From: Opitutia bacterium
Lineage (GTDB): Bacteria > Verrucomicrobiota > Verrucomicrobiae > Opitutales > UBA953
Length of the DNA: 64,000 nt
NCBI GenBank assembly: GCA_004558035.1
Contig: SFEJ01000002.1
Coordinates: 1-64,000, forward strand
Reading direction: 5' to 3'
Of this stretch, positions 28,270 to 39,200 are shown piece by piece. Numbering within the stretch: the stretch's first letter is position 1; the number at the start of each line of letters is the position of its first letter. Under the pieces are notes generated by a model. It ran no database searches. It was not told the origin of the DNA and saw only the letters and a list, made by a program, of their open reading frames with translations. The position numbers were made by a program, and so were the translations under genes.

Positions 28270-29013
28270 TCAGCGGAAAAGCCTGCGCGCGTTTTCGAGG
28301 TCTTCCGCCGTGTCGATGGAAACCGGGTGGTAATCCGTCTCGACGGTCTGGAAGCTCATGCCGCGGTCGATGAAGCGGAGCTGTTCGAGCGACTCGATCG
28401 TCTCGAGCGCGGTGACGGGCATCGTCGGATGCGCCTCGAGCGTCGCGCGCGCGTAGCCGTACACGCCGATGTGCGACCACCAGACGTTGCCGCTTTCCAG
28501 CCACTTTTCCGCGGGAACGCCGCGCAGGTGCGGCACCGGCGAGCGCGAGAAATAGATCGCGCGGCCGTCGCTCCCGCGCACGACCTTGACGACGTTCGGA
28601 TTCGTCAGCTTCGCGGGATCGGTGATCCTGGCGACCGCCGTCACGAGCTCGCAGCGCGTTTCCGCCCAGCGCTCGACGAGCGCGTCGAGCAGCGCGACGT
28701 CGATGAAGGGCTCGTCGCCCTGCACGTTCAGGAAAAACTCGCCGGGAAGCGTCTTCAGCACGGACGCCAGACGCTCCGTGCCCGAGCGGCATTCCGGCGA
28801 CGTCATGACGACCTCCGCGCCGAACGCCGTCGCCGTTTCCGCGACGCGCTCGGTGTCCGCGAGCAGGACGATTTTGCCCGCGTGCTTCATGCGGCGGACT
28901 TTTTCCCAGACGTGCTGGACGACGGGCTTGCCGCCGAGATCGAGCAGAACTTTGCCCGGAAGGCGCGTCGAGCCGAGACGCGCGGGAATGGCTATGGTTG
29001 CGTTGAGATTCAT
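28270..29013 (-). CDS. kdsB: 3-deoxy-manno-octulosonate cytidylyltransferase
   Basis: Activates Kdo as CMP-Kdo for lipid A-Kdo assembly; evidence for LPS. 247 residues, normal length. Nucleotide-binding N-terminus IPARLGSTRLPGKVL (8-22), VQGDEPFID (metal-binding Asp) and HIGVYGYARATLEA are family signatures. ATG at 29013; the upstream 124-bp spacer (29014-29137) ends in period-7 repeats. Confidence 0.96.
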   Translation of the reverse strand: MNLNATIAIPARLGSTRLPGKVLLDLGGKPVVQHVWEKVRRMKHAGKIVLLADTERVAETATAFGAEVVMTSPECRSGTERLASVLKTLPGEFFLNVQGDEPFIDVALLDALVERWAETRCELVTAVARITDPAKLTNPNVVKVVRGSDGRAIYFSRSPVPHLRGVPAEKWLESGNVWWSHIGVYGYARATLEAHPTMPVTALETIESLEQLRFIDRGMSFQTVETDYHPVSIDTAEDLENARRLFR

Positions 29014-29082
29014 GATCGGAAAAATTTCTGGAACGGAGGACTTTCGTAGTTGAAAAGCAATTACTTTTTTTCTCCCCCGCCT

Positions 29083-29137
29083 TTCTTTAAGCTTTAAGCC
29101 CCTCTTTAAGCTTTAACCCTTAACCTTTAAGCTTTCA
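29083..29137. repeat. Period-7 repeat between argC and kdsB
   Basis: Heptamers of the TTAAGCT/TTAACCT type (TTAAGCT, TTAAGCC, then AAGCTTT, AACCCTT, AACCTTT, AAGCTTT) fill the spacer directly after the argC stop. Confidence 0.8.
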
Positions 29138-30181
29138 TCAAACCAGCCCCGCCGTTTCGGGGAAGCCGAGCGCGAGGTTCATCAGCTGGACCGCCTGGCC
29201 CGACGCGCCCTTGACGACGTTGTCGATGCACGACGTGATGACGAAATTGCCCGTGCGCGGGTCGAGCACGGCGGAGATGTCCGCGCGGTTCGTTCCCGCG
29301 ACGTGCGCCGTGTCGGGGAATTTCCCGCTCTTGAGAATCGCGACGAAAGGCTTGCCCGCGTAGGCCGCCTCCCAGCACGCGTAGAGCTGTTCGAGCGTCG
29401 CGCCGCGCGCGGGAACGACGATCGTCGTCGAAATGCCGCGCTTCATCGGCGCCAGGTGCGGCGAAAACTGCACGACGACGGGCGCGCCCGCCGCGAGCGA
29501 AAGCTGTTCCTCGATTTCGGAAAGGTGGCGGTGCCTCGGCAGCCCGTACGCCTTCGCGGACTCGTCGCGCTCGCAGTAGGCGTAGGCGAGATCGGATTTT
29601 TTGCCCGCGCCGGAAACGCCCGAGTAGGAGTCGATGACGCACGTTCCCGCGGCGGGCTTGAGCAGACCGGCGCGCAGGAGCGGCACGAGCGGAATCTGAA
29701 TGCTCGTCGGGTAGCAGCCCGGGCAGGCGACGAGCGCGGCGCTTTTCCACGCGTCGTCGCGCGCGAGCTCGGGCACGACGTAGGGCGACTTCTTCAGCAG
29801 CTCGACGTCCGGATGCGGCTTGCCGTAGTATTCCTCGTAGATCGCGGGATCGTTCAGGCGGAAATCCGCCGAAAGGTCGAACACGCGCTTCCCGGCGGCG
29901 ACGAGCGGGCGCGCGTATTCGGCGGCGACGCCGTGCGGGAGCGCGAGAAACCACACGTCGATCGGCTCGGCGCAGATCGCCTGCGGATCGGCCTGAATGA
30001 ACGTGAGCCCGGCGGGAATGAGCTCGCGGAACTGCGGCATGACCTCCGCCAGCGGCGTTCCCGCGAGCGAGCGCGAGCACACGCACGCGAGCTCGGCGTT
30101 CGGGTGGCGCGACAGCAGGCGCACGAGTTCCTCTCCGGCGTAACCGGAAGCTCCGACGATTCCGACTTTGATCTTCGACAT
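29138..30181 (-). CDS. argC: N-acetyl-gamma-glutamyl-phosphate reductase
   Basis: NADPH-dependent third step of arginine synthesis. 347 residues from the ATG at 30181, which directly precedes the conserved Rossmann start KVGIVGASGYAGEELVRLL; longer frames upstream enter the repeat region and are rejected. Catalytic C156 lies in VACPGCYPTS, and a His is expected in the HRHLSEIEE region. YSGVSGAGK and FSPHLAPMKRGI are also typical. Located 26 kb from argJ. Confidence 0.96.
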   Translation of the reverse strand: MSKIKVGIVGASGYAGEELVRLLSRHPNAELACVCSRSLAGTPLAEVMPQFRELIPAGLTFIQADPQAICAEPIDVWFLALPHGVAAEYARPLVAAGKRVFDLSADFRLNDPAIYEEYYGKPHPDVELLKKSPYVVPELARDDAWKSAALVACPGCYPTSIQIPLVPLLRAGLLKPAAGTCVIDSYSGVSGAGKKSDLAYAYCERDESAKAYGLPRHRHLSEIEEQLSLAAGAPVVVQFSPHLAPMKRGISTTIVVPARGATLEQLYACWEAAYAGKPFVAILKSGKFPDTAHVAGTNRADISAVLDPRTGNFVITSCIDNVVKGASGQAVQLMNLALGFPETAGLV

Positions 30182-30657
30182 AGTGCGCACGATTCTGCGC
30201 TTCGCCCCCGCGAAGAGCAACACCGGAAAACGATCGGCGGCGAAAACGCAAAGGAGGGGAGCGTCCTGCTTGCCCTCCGAATCAGAAAACGCAAAGAACG
30301 CGAAGAAAACCGCAAAGTCAAAAGGGGGGGAAGCGACATTCTTGTCGCTTCCCCGAAATCCTCTTTGCACAAATTTTTTGCCGCAGATTTTTTTTTGAAA
30401 CCGCAAAGTCAAAGAAAGTTAAAGAAGGGAGAGGCGACATTCCTGTCGCTTCATCGAAATCCTTCTGCACAAACTTCCCTTTTATTTTACTGGAAGTCTC
30501 AGAAGTCTATAGAAGGTTTTTTAGGGGGAGGCGACATGGCTCCACGCTTCGCTTACCTGTCGCTTCATCGAAATCCTCTTTGCACAAATTTTTTGCCGCA
30601 GATGACACAGATTTCCGCAGATTTTTTAATCCACGAATTACACGAATTACACGAAAA

Positions 30658-30684
30658 GGAGGGCAAGCGTCTCGCTTGCCCTCC
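30658..30684 (-). terminator. 12-bp perfect hairpin, possible terminator of the secreted-protein gene
   Basis: GGAGGGCAAGCG (30658-30669), loop TCT, CGCTTGCCCTCC (30673-30684). On the minus strand it is followed by TTTTCGTG, a weak T-tract, so it may end the transcript of the gene at 30751-31912. It also fits the family of short perfect intergenic hairpins. Confidence 0.5.
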
Positions 30685-30710
30685 AAAATCTCCCAAAAAA
30701 CAAACTTCCC

Positions 30711-30746
30711 TTTAAGCTTTAAGCCTTAACCTTTAAGCTTTTATTT
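30711..30746. repeat. Period-7 repeat downstream of the frameshifted gene
   Basis: Heptamers TTAAGCT/TTAAGCC/TTAACCT follow one another up to the stop codon of the gene at 30751, in the same orientation as the 29083 and 46430 arrays. Confidence 0.8.
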
Positions 30747-30750
30747 CATC

Positions 30751-31912
30751 TCACTTCGCCGTCAGCAGCGTTTTCGGCGGATTCAGATAAACCTTGTCGG
30801 CGTTTTCGATGCACTTTGCCGCCGCCTTTTCAAGCTGCGACAAATACTTCTCCGCCTGTTTCACCACCTCGTTCACCGCCCGACCGCGGGGGGATTTTTT
30901 ATCTAGGGCATTCAACTCGCTTTCCATCCCCGTTTTGAACAGGTTACAGGAGGCTTTAACGGCCTCAAAATACCGTTTATAGGCAAAGTTTAACACCCGT
31001 TCCGGTGCGGTGGCTTGCCGCGCCTGCTCCAGCGATACCACATTCACCCCCAAAAATTTAGGGGTCGGATCGCCGTAACAATTGAGACTACTGCCATTCA
31101 TTCCTGCCTCCGGTGCAAACGCACGCGGATTGTAAAGCGGAGTCCCCAGAATGTTTTGCAGGCAATAGGTTTCTTCATCGCCCCCTGCAAAATACTCTTT
31201 CATCTCATTGGCCGAACGCGCAATATCCTTTTTACGCGTTTCATACATCTTTTGGGGCTGCACCAAACTTAAGGGCCACATATGCATGCCGATATACTCC
31301 CCTCGTTTCACCCGCTTCATGTCTAGGCGCGGGATGGGCGACGCCCCCAAATAGTGGATATTCCGGTTCACCACCTCGGTGAACGCTTTGACATACGCCA
31401 AATCATCCCCCTTTAACGACCGCAATGTGGCGTTAGAGGGCGCCACATACGGGCGCTTTGTTTTGGGGTTCACGGCCGGCGTCTCCATCGGTTCATCAAC
31501 GAATTTAAAGACTTTAAGCCTCATGGTACTGACGGAAAGCCCTCCCCGATTACCAAAATTAATCGCTAAAAGTTCAGATACAAAAAAACTCCCCCCCCTG
31601 TTTACCAACAACAAATGTGTTGACATCGCTGCCACTAAACATTTTATAGCCATCTTTATTATTCTCAATCAGATTCTTGAATACTTGCGGCAGGGCTTGG
31701 AACTCTGGCTCCTTTTGTATTCGTTTCCACATGGTTTCGGCATCTTCCGGCGACAGGGGATTATAATTTTTACGCATCCCCTCTTTCCAATTCACTGTTT
31801 CCCAGTCCACCTCGGCGGTTCGGTTAATTGAGGTCGTTTCCGCATGTACTTCCGCCAAAAAATGAACGAACGGCAAGGCGAACAAAACAAAGATTAGAAG
31901 AGATTTTTTCAT
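30751..31912 (-). pseudogene. Secreted protein of unknown function, interrupted by a frameshift at a G8 tract
   Basis: Two overlapping frames read as one protein. The upstream frame (ATG 31912, stop at 31574) gives a 112-residue product with a signal peptide (cleavage after AEVHA, about residue 24). The downstream frame carries about 280 further residues to 30751 without a convincing start of its own. They meet at a run of eight G (coding strand) followed by AG and T7, about 31584-31602; with seven G the frame is continuous, giving about 386 residues. The protein is AT-richer than its surroundings, has several Cys (ETYCLQN, SLNCYGD) and Lys-rich C-terminal helices. I do not recognise a family. 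It may be a true pseudogene, a phase-variable gene, or an assembly error. Confidence 0.7.
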
Positions 31913-32343
31913 GGAGTTTTTTTTCGTTTGTGGAATTTCGAAAATCGGGCCGGCGGGAACACCGCGTTCCCGCGACAAAAAACGCCCCGTTTTCGAGTTC
32001 GCGCAATTTTGCAAAAAAAAAACGCGCGTCAAGCGCGAACGCGACGACGGGCGTTTCGCGCCCGAAAACGCCTCCGAATCCGCGCCCCCCGCGGCGACTT
32101 ATTCGCAGACGGCGCGTTTTGGGGGCGGAGACGTCCGCGTCTCCGTCGTGGAGCGCGTTTTCGCCGCGCGGCGAAAATGCGTCCTCTGAAAATCGCCGCC
32201 TTCGCCCCCAAAGGCGGCGTTCCCGCGAAGCTCCGTTTCCCTGCTCCTCCGGTCCTCTGTGTCAAAGGGATTTCGAAAGCGGCAGGTGAGCAAACGGACA
32301 GGCGTCCGTCATCCGTTTTCAGTCATCAACTATCCGTTGCCTG
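31913..32343. other. 430-bp spacer with several palindromes, no gene seen
   Basis: Contains hairpin CGGAGACG-TCCG-CGTCTCCG (32126-32145), a perfect 20-bp palindrome TTTTCGCCGC/GCGGCGAAAA (32158-32177), hairpin CGCCGCCTT-AAGGCGGCG (32194-32219), and copies of the GTTCCCGC core near 31967 and 32219. Bases about 32290-32345 read as heptamers (GTCATCC, GTTTTCA, GTCATCA, ACTATCC, GTTGCCT). Open frames here have no coding character. Hairpins may terminate the lipoprotein transcript. Confidence 0.55.
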
Positions 32344-33126
32344 TCACTTCGCCTTGACGAAGAGCTCGGACTCGACGATTTCCATCAGATAGTCGCGGGC
32401 CAGCGTGAAGCCGTAACGGCGCGTCATCGCGGCGTTGTTTTCGACGAGCTTCTTTTCCGCGGCGGAGATCTCCGCTTCGCGGGCGGAACGCGCTTCGCCG
32501 GAGAGCTTTTCGAGTCCGGCGCGCGCCTCGACGATCGCCGCCCGCTGGCGCTGCACGAGCGCCACGTTCCCGCGGAACTCGTCGTTCATGCCGACGCCGT
32601 CGATCGTCGCGATTAGGCGGAACTTGCCGCCGTCGCGCTCGACGAGCTCGCCTTCCGCGAGATTCGACTCTTTCCGAGCGGCGGCGAATTCCGCGTCGCT
32701 CAGCTTCACGAAGACGCGGGTCTTCACGATGCGCTGCAGATAGTCGCGCACCAGGGAGTAGCCGTAAGTCTTGACCATGACGGCGTTGTCCGCGTTCAGC
32801 TTCTTCAGCAGCTCTTCCGAGCGGGCCGCGTTGCCGGCGTTCTTCGCGTCGAGCACCGCCTTGCGCTGCGCCCGCATCACGTTCACGTTGCGGAGAAACT
32901 CTTCGTTCGCGCGCGCGGACGAAAGCGTGCAGACGCGCACCCAGCGGGCGCCGTCCCGTTCAATGAAATCAGGTGATTTTGTCGTTTCGGACATATTCGT
33001 CTTTTCGTTTTGCGTTTCGTTTTTCCGTTCGTCGCCGCCGAGGTCGCCGGCGTTCTCGCCGCATCCGGAAAGAAAGGCGGAAAACGCGAGCACCGAAACG
33101 GCGAAAAGAATTCGGGAATGTTTCAT
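32344..33126 (-). CDS. Lipoprotein with an internal duplication, unknown function
   Basis: 260 residues from the ATG at 33126. Signal peptide with lipobox ending LSGC (C22 as lipidation site), then an Asn/Glu/Lys linker to about 52. Residues about 54-142 and 160-260 are two copies of one module: (D/E)x(I/V)ERDG..., RNVxxxRxQR helix, (L/E)LxxNNAxMxxxYGxxLxRDYLxxIVxxxxFVK. The pattern suggests two related helical domains facing the periplasm. It lies directly downstream of the giant autotransporter on the same strand (118-bp gap), so it could assist its assembly, but that is inference. A long frame overlapping the autotransporter end is spurious. Confidence 0.8.
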   Translation of the reverse strand: MKHSRILFAVSVLAFSAFLSGCGENAGDLGGDERKNETQNEKTNMSETTKSPDFIERDGARWVRVCTLSSARANEEFLRNVNVMRAQRKAVLDAKNAGNAARSEELLKKLNADNAVMVKTYGYSLVRDYLQRIVKTRVFVKLSDAEFAAARKESNLAEGELVERDGGKFRLIATIDGVGMNDEFRGNVALVQRQRAAIVEARAGLEKLSGEARSAREAEISAAEKKLVENNAAMTRRYGFTLARDYLMEIVESELFVKAK

Positions 33127-33186
33127 TTTTTTGGAAAGAGTGTTTTCGGACGCGACGGACGTCTCTCGCCCGTCGCTTTTTCCGGA

Positions 33187-33220
33187 GAAAACGAACGGAC
33201 GGCGATCGCTCGCCGTCCGT
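33187..33220 (-). terminator. Terminator downstream of the autotransporter gene
   Basis: ACGGACGGCGA (33195-33205), loop TCGC, TCGCCGTCCGT (33210-33220). On the minus strand it is followed by TTCGTTTTC, a short T-tract. Located 22 bp beyond the autotransporter stop. Confidence 0.6.
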
Positions 33221-33242
33221 CGTTCGGCAGGCGCGCCGGCCG

Positions 33243-36200
33243 TCACCAACCGATGCGCACGCCGAGGTTCGCGTTCATGTTCGTTTCGTCGCTGCGGATT
33301 CTCGAGGAGATGCCGCCGATGACGGAGACGCGTTCGGTGATCGGAGCCGCCAGCGTGACGCCGAGGTCGAGCATGCACGCGCTCGAATCGTCGTAGTCCG
33401 TCCGGAAGCTCGCGCCCGAGCCCGTGAAGCGCGCGCGGAGCTCGTCGCTGCGGTCGCCGAATTCGCCCATCAGCACCGCGTGCACGCCGAGAGTCGGCAT
33501 GAGGTCGATGTCCGAATTCAGAATCGGCAGGCGGAATTCCGCGCGGGCGCCGACGCCGGCAAGGAAGGTCCACGCCTCGCTGTCCTCGTAGCTCAGAGAC
33601 GCGTTGCCCGCGCCGCTTTCCGTCCAGCCGTCGATCGAGTTGAACGCCGCCGAAACGGTCGCCAACGGGTGCAGCGAAACGTACTTGTTCAGCGCGTGCC
33701 CGTAGGAGAGCTCGTAGTTCCCCGCAAGCGAGAAGCCGTCCGTCGAGCCCGTCACGCGGTCGCCGACGGCGCCGACGCTCATCGAGCGGTCCGCGTCGTA
33801 GTTGTGCTGCGCGAACGTCAGGCTCGCCTTGTGCGTGAGCTTGCCCGCGCGGCCGCGCAGGTAGAAGTCGAGGAAGTAGGCGGAATCGTCCGTCGTGTTT
33901 CCGGCGCTCTTCAGCTTCGAGTCTTCGTAGCCGACCGCGGCGCCGAGGAGGAACTTCGGCGAAGCCGCGTATTCGAAGCCGACCATGCCGCCGCTCATCG
34001 TGCGTTTCCAGCCCTTGCGGTCCGACGTCGCGTCCACGTCGTTGCTCGATCCCACGTACTGCGCCCAGGCGCCGAACTTCTGCTCGAAGTCGCCGATGAT
34101 CGAGCTCTGCCCGATCGCGTTGTTCAGGCTCTGCACGTGGTTCCACGTTCCCGTGATTTGCGCCGGCATCATCGAGACGAGGTGCGTCGCGCCCATCGCG
34201 TCCAGCGCGCGCGCCGTTTCCGCCGCCGAGCCGGAAGCGTTTAGCGCGTCCAGGTAATCGCCGAGACGTCCGTCCGCGGTCACCGGAAGCGCGCCCGCCA
34301 CCGAGCGCTGATTCGCGCTGAAGGCGTCTCCGCCGAGACCCGAGGCCGCGCCGCGGTAGTTCAGCGAAACCGAGAGCCGCGTGCCGTCGCCCGCGAGCGC
34401 GAGGTTCACGAACTCGAAGTCCTCGCCCGCGACCGAGCCGTAGCCCGACGCGACCGCGCCGTCGATCAGATCCAGCGTCAGTCCTTCCGCGCCGAGCTCG
34501 CGCTCGTTCACGAGGTTCGAACGGACGATCGCCGTGAAGCCGCTCAGATCCGTCGTCGCGTCCGTGACTTTGAGCACGTCGATCGAATCCGCCGCGTACA
34601 GGTCGTGGACGACGGCCGTCGTTTCCGCCGAGCGGGTCCGAGCCGAAACGAGCTTGCCGACCGTGAAGGTCGCTTCGCCGCCGCGGTCGCCGATTTCGAG
34701 CGTCGTGCCGGCGCCCATCGCGAGCGTTCCCGCGACCTTCGCGCCCGCGCCGCCCGTGAACGTGCCCGAAGCGAAGTTCACGTCGCCGCCGAAGGTCTTG
34801 CCCGCCGTCAGCGCGGCGTCGCCTTCCGCGACGTTCAGCGTGCCCGTGAAGCCCGCCGCGTCGCCCAGCGCCAGCGCGCCGGAGCCCGTCTTGTTCACCG
34901 TGCCGTTCCCGCCGTCGAGCGAGAGCGCGAACCTGTTCTCGGAAGCGAGATTCGCCGCGCCGGAAACCGACAGGCCGGAAACCGCGTCCGTATCGACCGC
35001 GAGATTCAGCGTTCCCGCGACCGAAGTCGCGTCCGCGGAGACCTGCGAGCTCTTCGCCGTCAGCGTGCCTTCGACGAGCAGCGTTCCCGCCGAGAGCGCG
35101 CCGCTCGTCTCCGTCGCGCCGCCGAGCGTCAGCGTGTCCGTCGCCGAGACGGAAGCCGAACCCGTGAGCCCGCCGTTCAGAGAAACGTTCTTGCCGGAAA
35201 TCGCGCCGTTCGCGTTTTCGACCGTCTGAGCGACGGAGATTTCGTTCTCGCCGCCGACGATCGAGCCGCCGTCGAGCGTAAGCTTCGTGAAGCTCTGATC
35301 CGCCGTCGCCTCGACCGTGCCCGCGACCTTCAGATTCGTCGTCGAGCCGCCGAGCTTCGCCGTCGCGTCGACCGCGACCTCAAGCTCGGAAATCGAACCC
35401 GCGTTCTGCGTCAGCGTCGCGCCGTTCGTTAGCGTGACCGAAGCCGCCGCGCCGTCGTTCTGCGTAAACGTCGCGTCGTTCACGGAAACGTCCGCGAGCG
35501 TGCCCGTCGAAACGAGTTCGGACCCGCTCTTGACCGTCGTCGAGCCGTTGACCGTGCCGGAAACCGTCACGTTCGAGTTCGACGCGGCGTCAATCGAAGC
35601 GACCGTGCCGCCGATCGTGACCGCCGAAGCGTTCGCCACGACCGCGCCGGCGTCTCCCGCCGTCTGCGTGAACGTCGCGCCGTTCTCCAGCGTGACCGAA
35701 GCCGCCGTGCCGCCGTTCTGCGCGAACGTCGAAGCGTTCACGGAAACGTCCGCGAGCGTGCCGTCCGTCTGCGTCAGTCCGGAATTCTTCTTGACCGTCG
35801 TCGCACCGGTCACCGTGCCGGAAGTCGAGAGGACCGAGCCGTTCTCCAGCTTCAGCGCGCCGGTCACCGTTCCCGAGAGAGTCGAGTCGGCGGCGGAATC
35901 GTTCAGGCGCAGATTGCCGTTGACCGTGCCCGCGATCGCCGCGGAGCCGCCCTTGACCGTCACGCCGGACTCGACCGTCGCGCCCGCCGCGAGCTCGTAA
36001 TCCTTGACGAGAATGCTCGTGGCCGTGAGCGTGCTGCCCGCTTCCTGGACGATCTTCGCGTCGGAGAGCGAAATCGTCTCGGCGCTGTTTTCGCCCGCGA
36101 TCGTCACCGTGCCTTCGCCGGCGACGAGGTCGCCGTTGATCGTCGCGTTCTTGAGCCCCAGTTCATTGCCTTCGCCCGAGAGCGTGACGTTGCCGTTGAC

Positions 36201-39200
36201 CGTGGAGTCATCGATGGAAATCTTCGCGCCGTCCGCGTCGGCATCGAAGCCGAAATCGCCCGAAACCGTCGAATCCCTGACGACGAGTTCGCCGTCGCCG
36301 AAAACCGTCGCGGCGCCGAGAGCGACGTCCGCCGCGCCGTCGATCGTCAGCGACCCGGAGACGTTCGTCTCGTCCGCCTCGACCGCGCCCTTGAGCGTCG
36401 CGTCGCCTTCGACCGCGAGCGTTCCCGCATCGACAGAACCGTTCTCGATCGTCGTTTCGTTCCTGAGCGTCAGCGTGCCGGAAGCCGTGAAATCGACCCG
36501 GGCGCCCGCCGCTTCGGAGACGCCGTTCAGCGTGACGTCCGCGCCCGAAATCGAGCCGGAAGCATTCGCGACCGCGTTCGCGATCTCGACGTCGCCCGTC
36601 GCGACGAGCGCGCCGTCGTCGAGCGTGAGATCCGCGATCGTCGCGGACTCGGCATTCGCCGTCGCGCCGGAGAGCGTCAGATCGGAAGCCGTGAGTTCGC
36701 CCAGCGAAACGGTTTCGGAACCGTCGAGCGTCAGCGAGCCGGAGACGTTCGTCACGCCCGCCGAAACTTCGCCGGAGAGCGTCGCGTCGCCTTCGACCGC
36801 GAGCGTTCCCGCGGTGACCGCACCGGAAACCGCAGCCGTGCCTCCGAGCGTCAGCGTGCCGGAAGCCGTGAGATCGACCTGGCCGCCCGCCGCTTCGGAG
36901 AGGCCGTTCAGCGTGACGTCCGCGCCCGAAATCGAGCCGGAAGCATGCGCGACCGCGTTCGCGATCGCGACGTCGCCCGTCGCGACGAGCGCGCCGTCGT
37001 CGAGCGTGAGATCCGTGATCGTCGCGGACTCGGCTTTCGCCGTCGCGCCGGAGAGCGTCAGATCGGAAGCCGTGAGTTCGCCCAGCGAAACTTCCGCCTC
37101 GTCGGAAACGGTCAGCGAGCCTTCGACGTTCGTCGCGAGCGCGTCGAAACTGAGGTCGCCGCCCGAGAGCGTCGCTTCCGTGCCCGAGGCGATCTTGAGT
37201 TGACCGATATCGCCGGCGTTGACGTCGCCCGAAAGCGTGCCCAGCAGCGCGAGCGTGTCCGCGTCGATTTCGACGCCGTCGCCGGAAAGTCCGTCCTCAA
37301 GCGTCAGCGTGTCCGCGGAAAGCTTGCCCTTCGCGTCGGCGACCGCGTTCGTCACCGTGACGTCGCCCGTCGAGGAAAGCGCGCCGCCGTTCAAGTTCAG
37401 CGTGTCGACGTCGACGGTCTCATCGGAATTGAGCGCTCCGCCGGCGTCGAGCGTCAGCGTTCCCGCGTCGATCGCGACTCCGGAGACGCCGAGCGTCGCG
37501 TCGGAGGTCACGTTCGCGTTCTCGAGCGTGAGCGTCGGTTCGTCGCCCGCGCCGTCGTCGGCCTCGATCGCCGAGTTCGACGAAACGGAGAGACGGGAAA
37601 CTTCCACGTTCGCCGCGGCGACGGCGACGTTGCCGCCGTTCAGGACGAGCGCGCTTTCGTCGTCGGTCGTCGCGACGTCGCCCTTGAGTTCGAGGGAGCC
37701 GCCGTTGTTGATCGAGACGACAGCGCCGTCCGCGAGCTCGAGACCGCCGTCCGCGACCGAGAGCTGACCGGAGTTGTCGACCCAAAGATCCACGCCCTTG
37801 AGCGTCGCGCCCTCCGCCTTGAAGTCCGCGTCGTTCAGTCTGACGCGGTCGAAGCCGGAGATCGTCGCGTCCGTCGCCGTGAGCGAGGAATTGCCGCTCA
37901 GCGCGACGCTGAAGCCCGAAGCCCCCGCCAGCTCGACGTCGGAGATCGTCGCCCGAGAATTGTTCGTGAGCTTAAGCCCCTCGCTCACTTCGAGCGTGAC
38001 GCGCTCGCCGAGATTTTCCTCGTTGGCGGCGACGCCCGTGACCGTCAGCGTCGAATTGTCGAAGCTCGCGTTGCCGAGATCGCCGAGCGTGCGGTCGGCG
38101 GTGCTCGCGTCGCGCTCGATGTCCTCGATCGTCAGATCCGCGTTCGTGAGACTCGTCTCGCGGCGCACTTCCACGTGCGAGTAGGTGTACTCGGGAACCG
38201 CGTCGTCGTAGTATTCGGCGATCCGAATCGCGAGGCTCTGTCTGCCCCGCGCCGGGAGGTAGAGATTTTCCGTGCCGACGCCCGAGAGCTCGTAGTTGCC
38301 TTCGGCTTCCTGTTCGAACATCACGTTGCCGCTCGAAGCGATGATTTCGCCGCGCGTCTCTTCCGTCACGACGATGTTGCCCGCCTTCAGTTCGAACTGC
38401 GAGTACGCGTCGACCCAAATATTGCCGGCGCCGTCGTGGTCCGTGACGAGGATTTTGCCCAAAGCGTTGTCGGCGACGAGCTTGCCGCCGTCCGTGAGCT
38501 GAATCGTGCCTTCGTCGCCCGCGGCGATCGCGTCCTTCATCTTGAGCGTGCCGACCTTGACCGTCGCCGCGTCGTTCGCGCTCATGCCGAAGCCGTCCAC
38601 CGTGACCGCGCCCTGCACGGACTCGGTGAGGTCGAGCGCGGCGATTTCCGCGAACGCGCCGGAAGCGAGCGAGAGCGTCGCGCCCGCTTCAAGCTTCAGC
38701 GCGCCGTTCCCGACGTCGAGCACGCCGTAGTCCGAAAGCGCGACGGAGCCCGTTCCCGCGACCGTCATATCACCCGCGGCGGCGAAGGTCGCCTTGTCGG
38801 CGGACGTGCCGGAGACGTTCAGCGTGCCGTTGAGAGCGATTGCGGCGGCGCCCGCGTTCTGCGTCAGCGTCGCGCCGTCGAGCACGTTGACGACCGCGCC
38901 CGCGCCGTTCGCGAGATTCGTGAAGGTCGAAGCTTCGGCGTCGCCGGAAAGATCGTCCCCCTTGAGCGTCAGCGTGCCGCGGTCGTTCAATTCGATGTTC
39001 GTGACGGCGATCCTGCCGTGGACCGAGGCGTTCTTGTCGTCGGCGACGTCGAGCGTCGTCGTCGTGATCGAGGAGGCTTCGCCGAGCGAAACGTCCGCAG
39101 CGACCTGCACCTTGTCGGCGTCGGCCGCGCCCGCGACCGTGGAGACCGTCACCTTGCCGGAAGCGTCGAACGCGTTCGTCGTGAAGGAGATCGTCTCGTC

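Larger units (their letters stand above)
30182..30750. repeat. Repeat-rich spacer with three copies of an about 90-bp element
   Basis: No gene is seen. Copies at about 30311-30397, 30401-30487 and 30521-30626 share the order: purine-rich lead, GCGACA-hairpin-TGTCGC, TCGAAATCC, TTTGCACAAA, TTTTTTGCCGCAGA. The third copy has a longer hairpin loop and a second CCGCAGATTTTTT. Two ACGAATTAC units follow, then a 12-bp hairpin and a period-7 repeat up to the next gene. The region is more AT-rich than the genes. Confidence 0.8.

Noticed and set aside
30311..30626. CRISPR array
   Set aside because: Three irregular copies of about 90 bp with no regular spacers and no cas genes.
31928..32392. Short plus-strand coding frames in the palindromic spacer
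   Set aside because: Very Arg-rich, no start context or homology-like pattern, and they run through palindromes and repeats.
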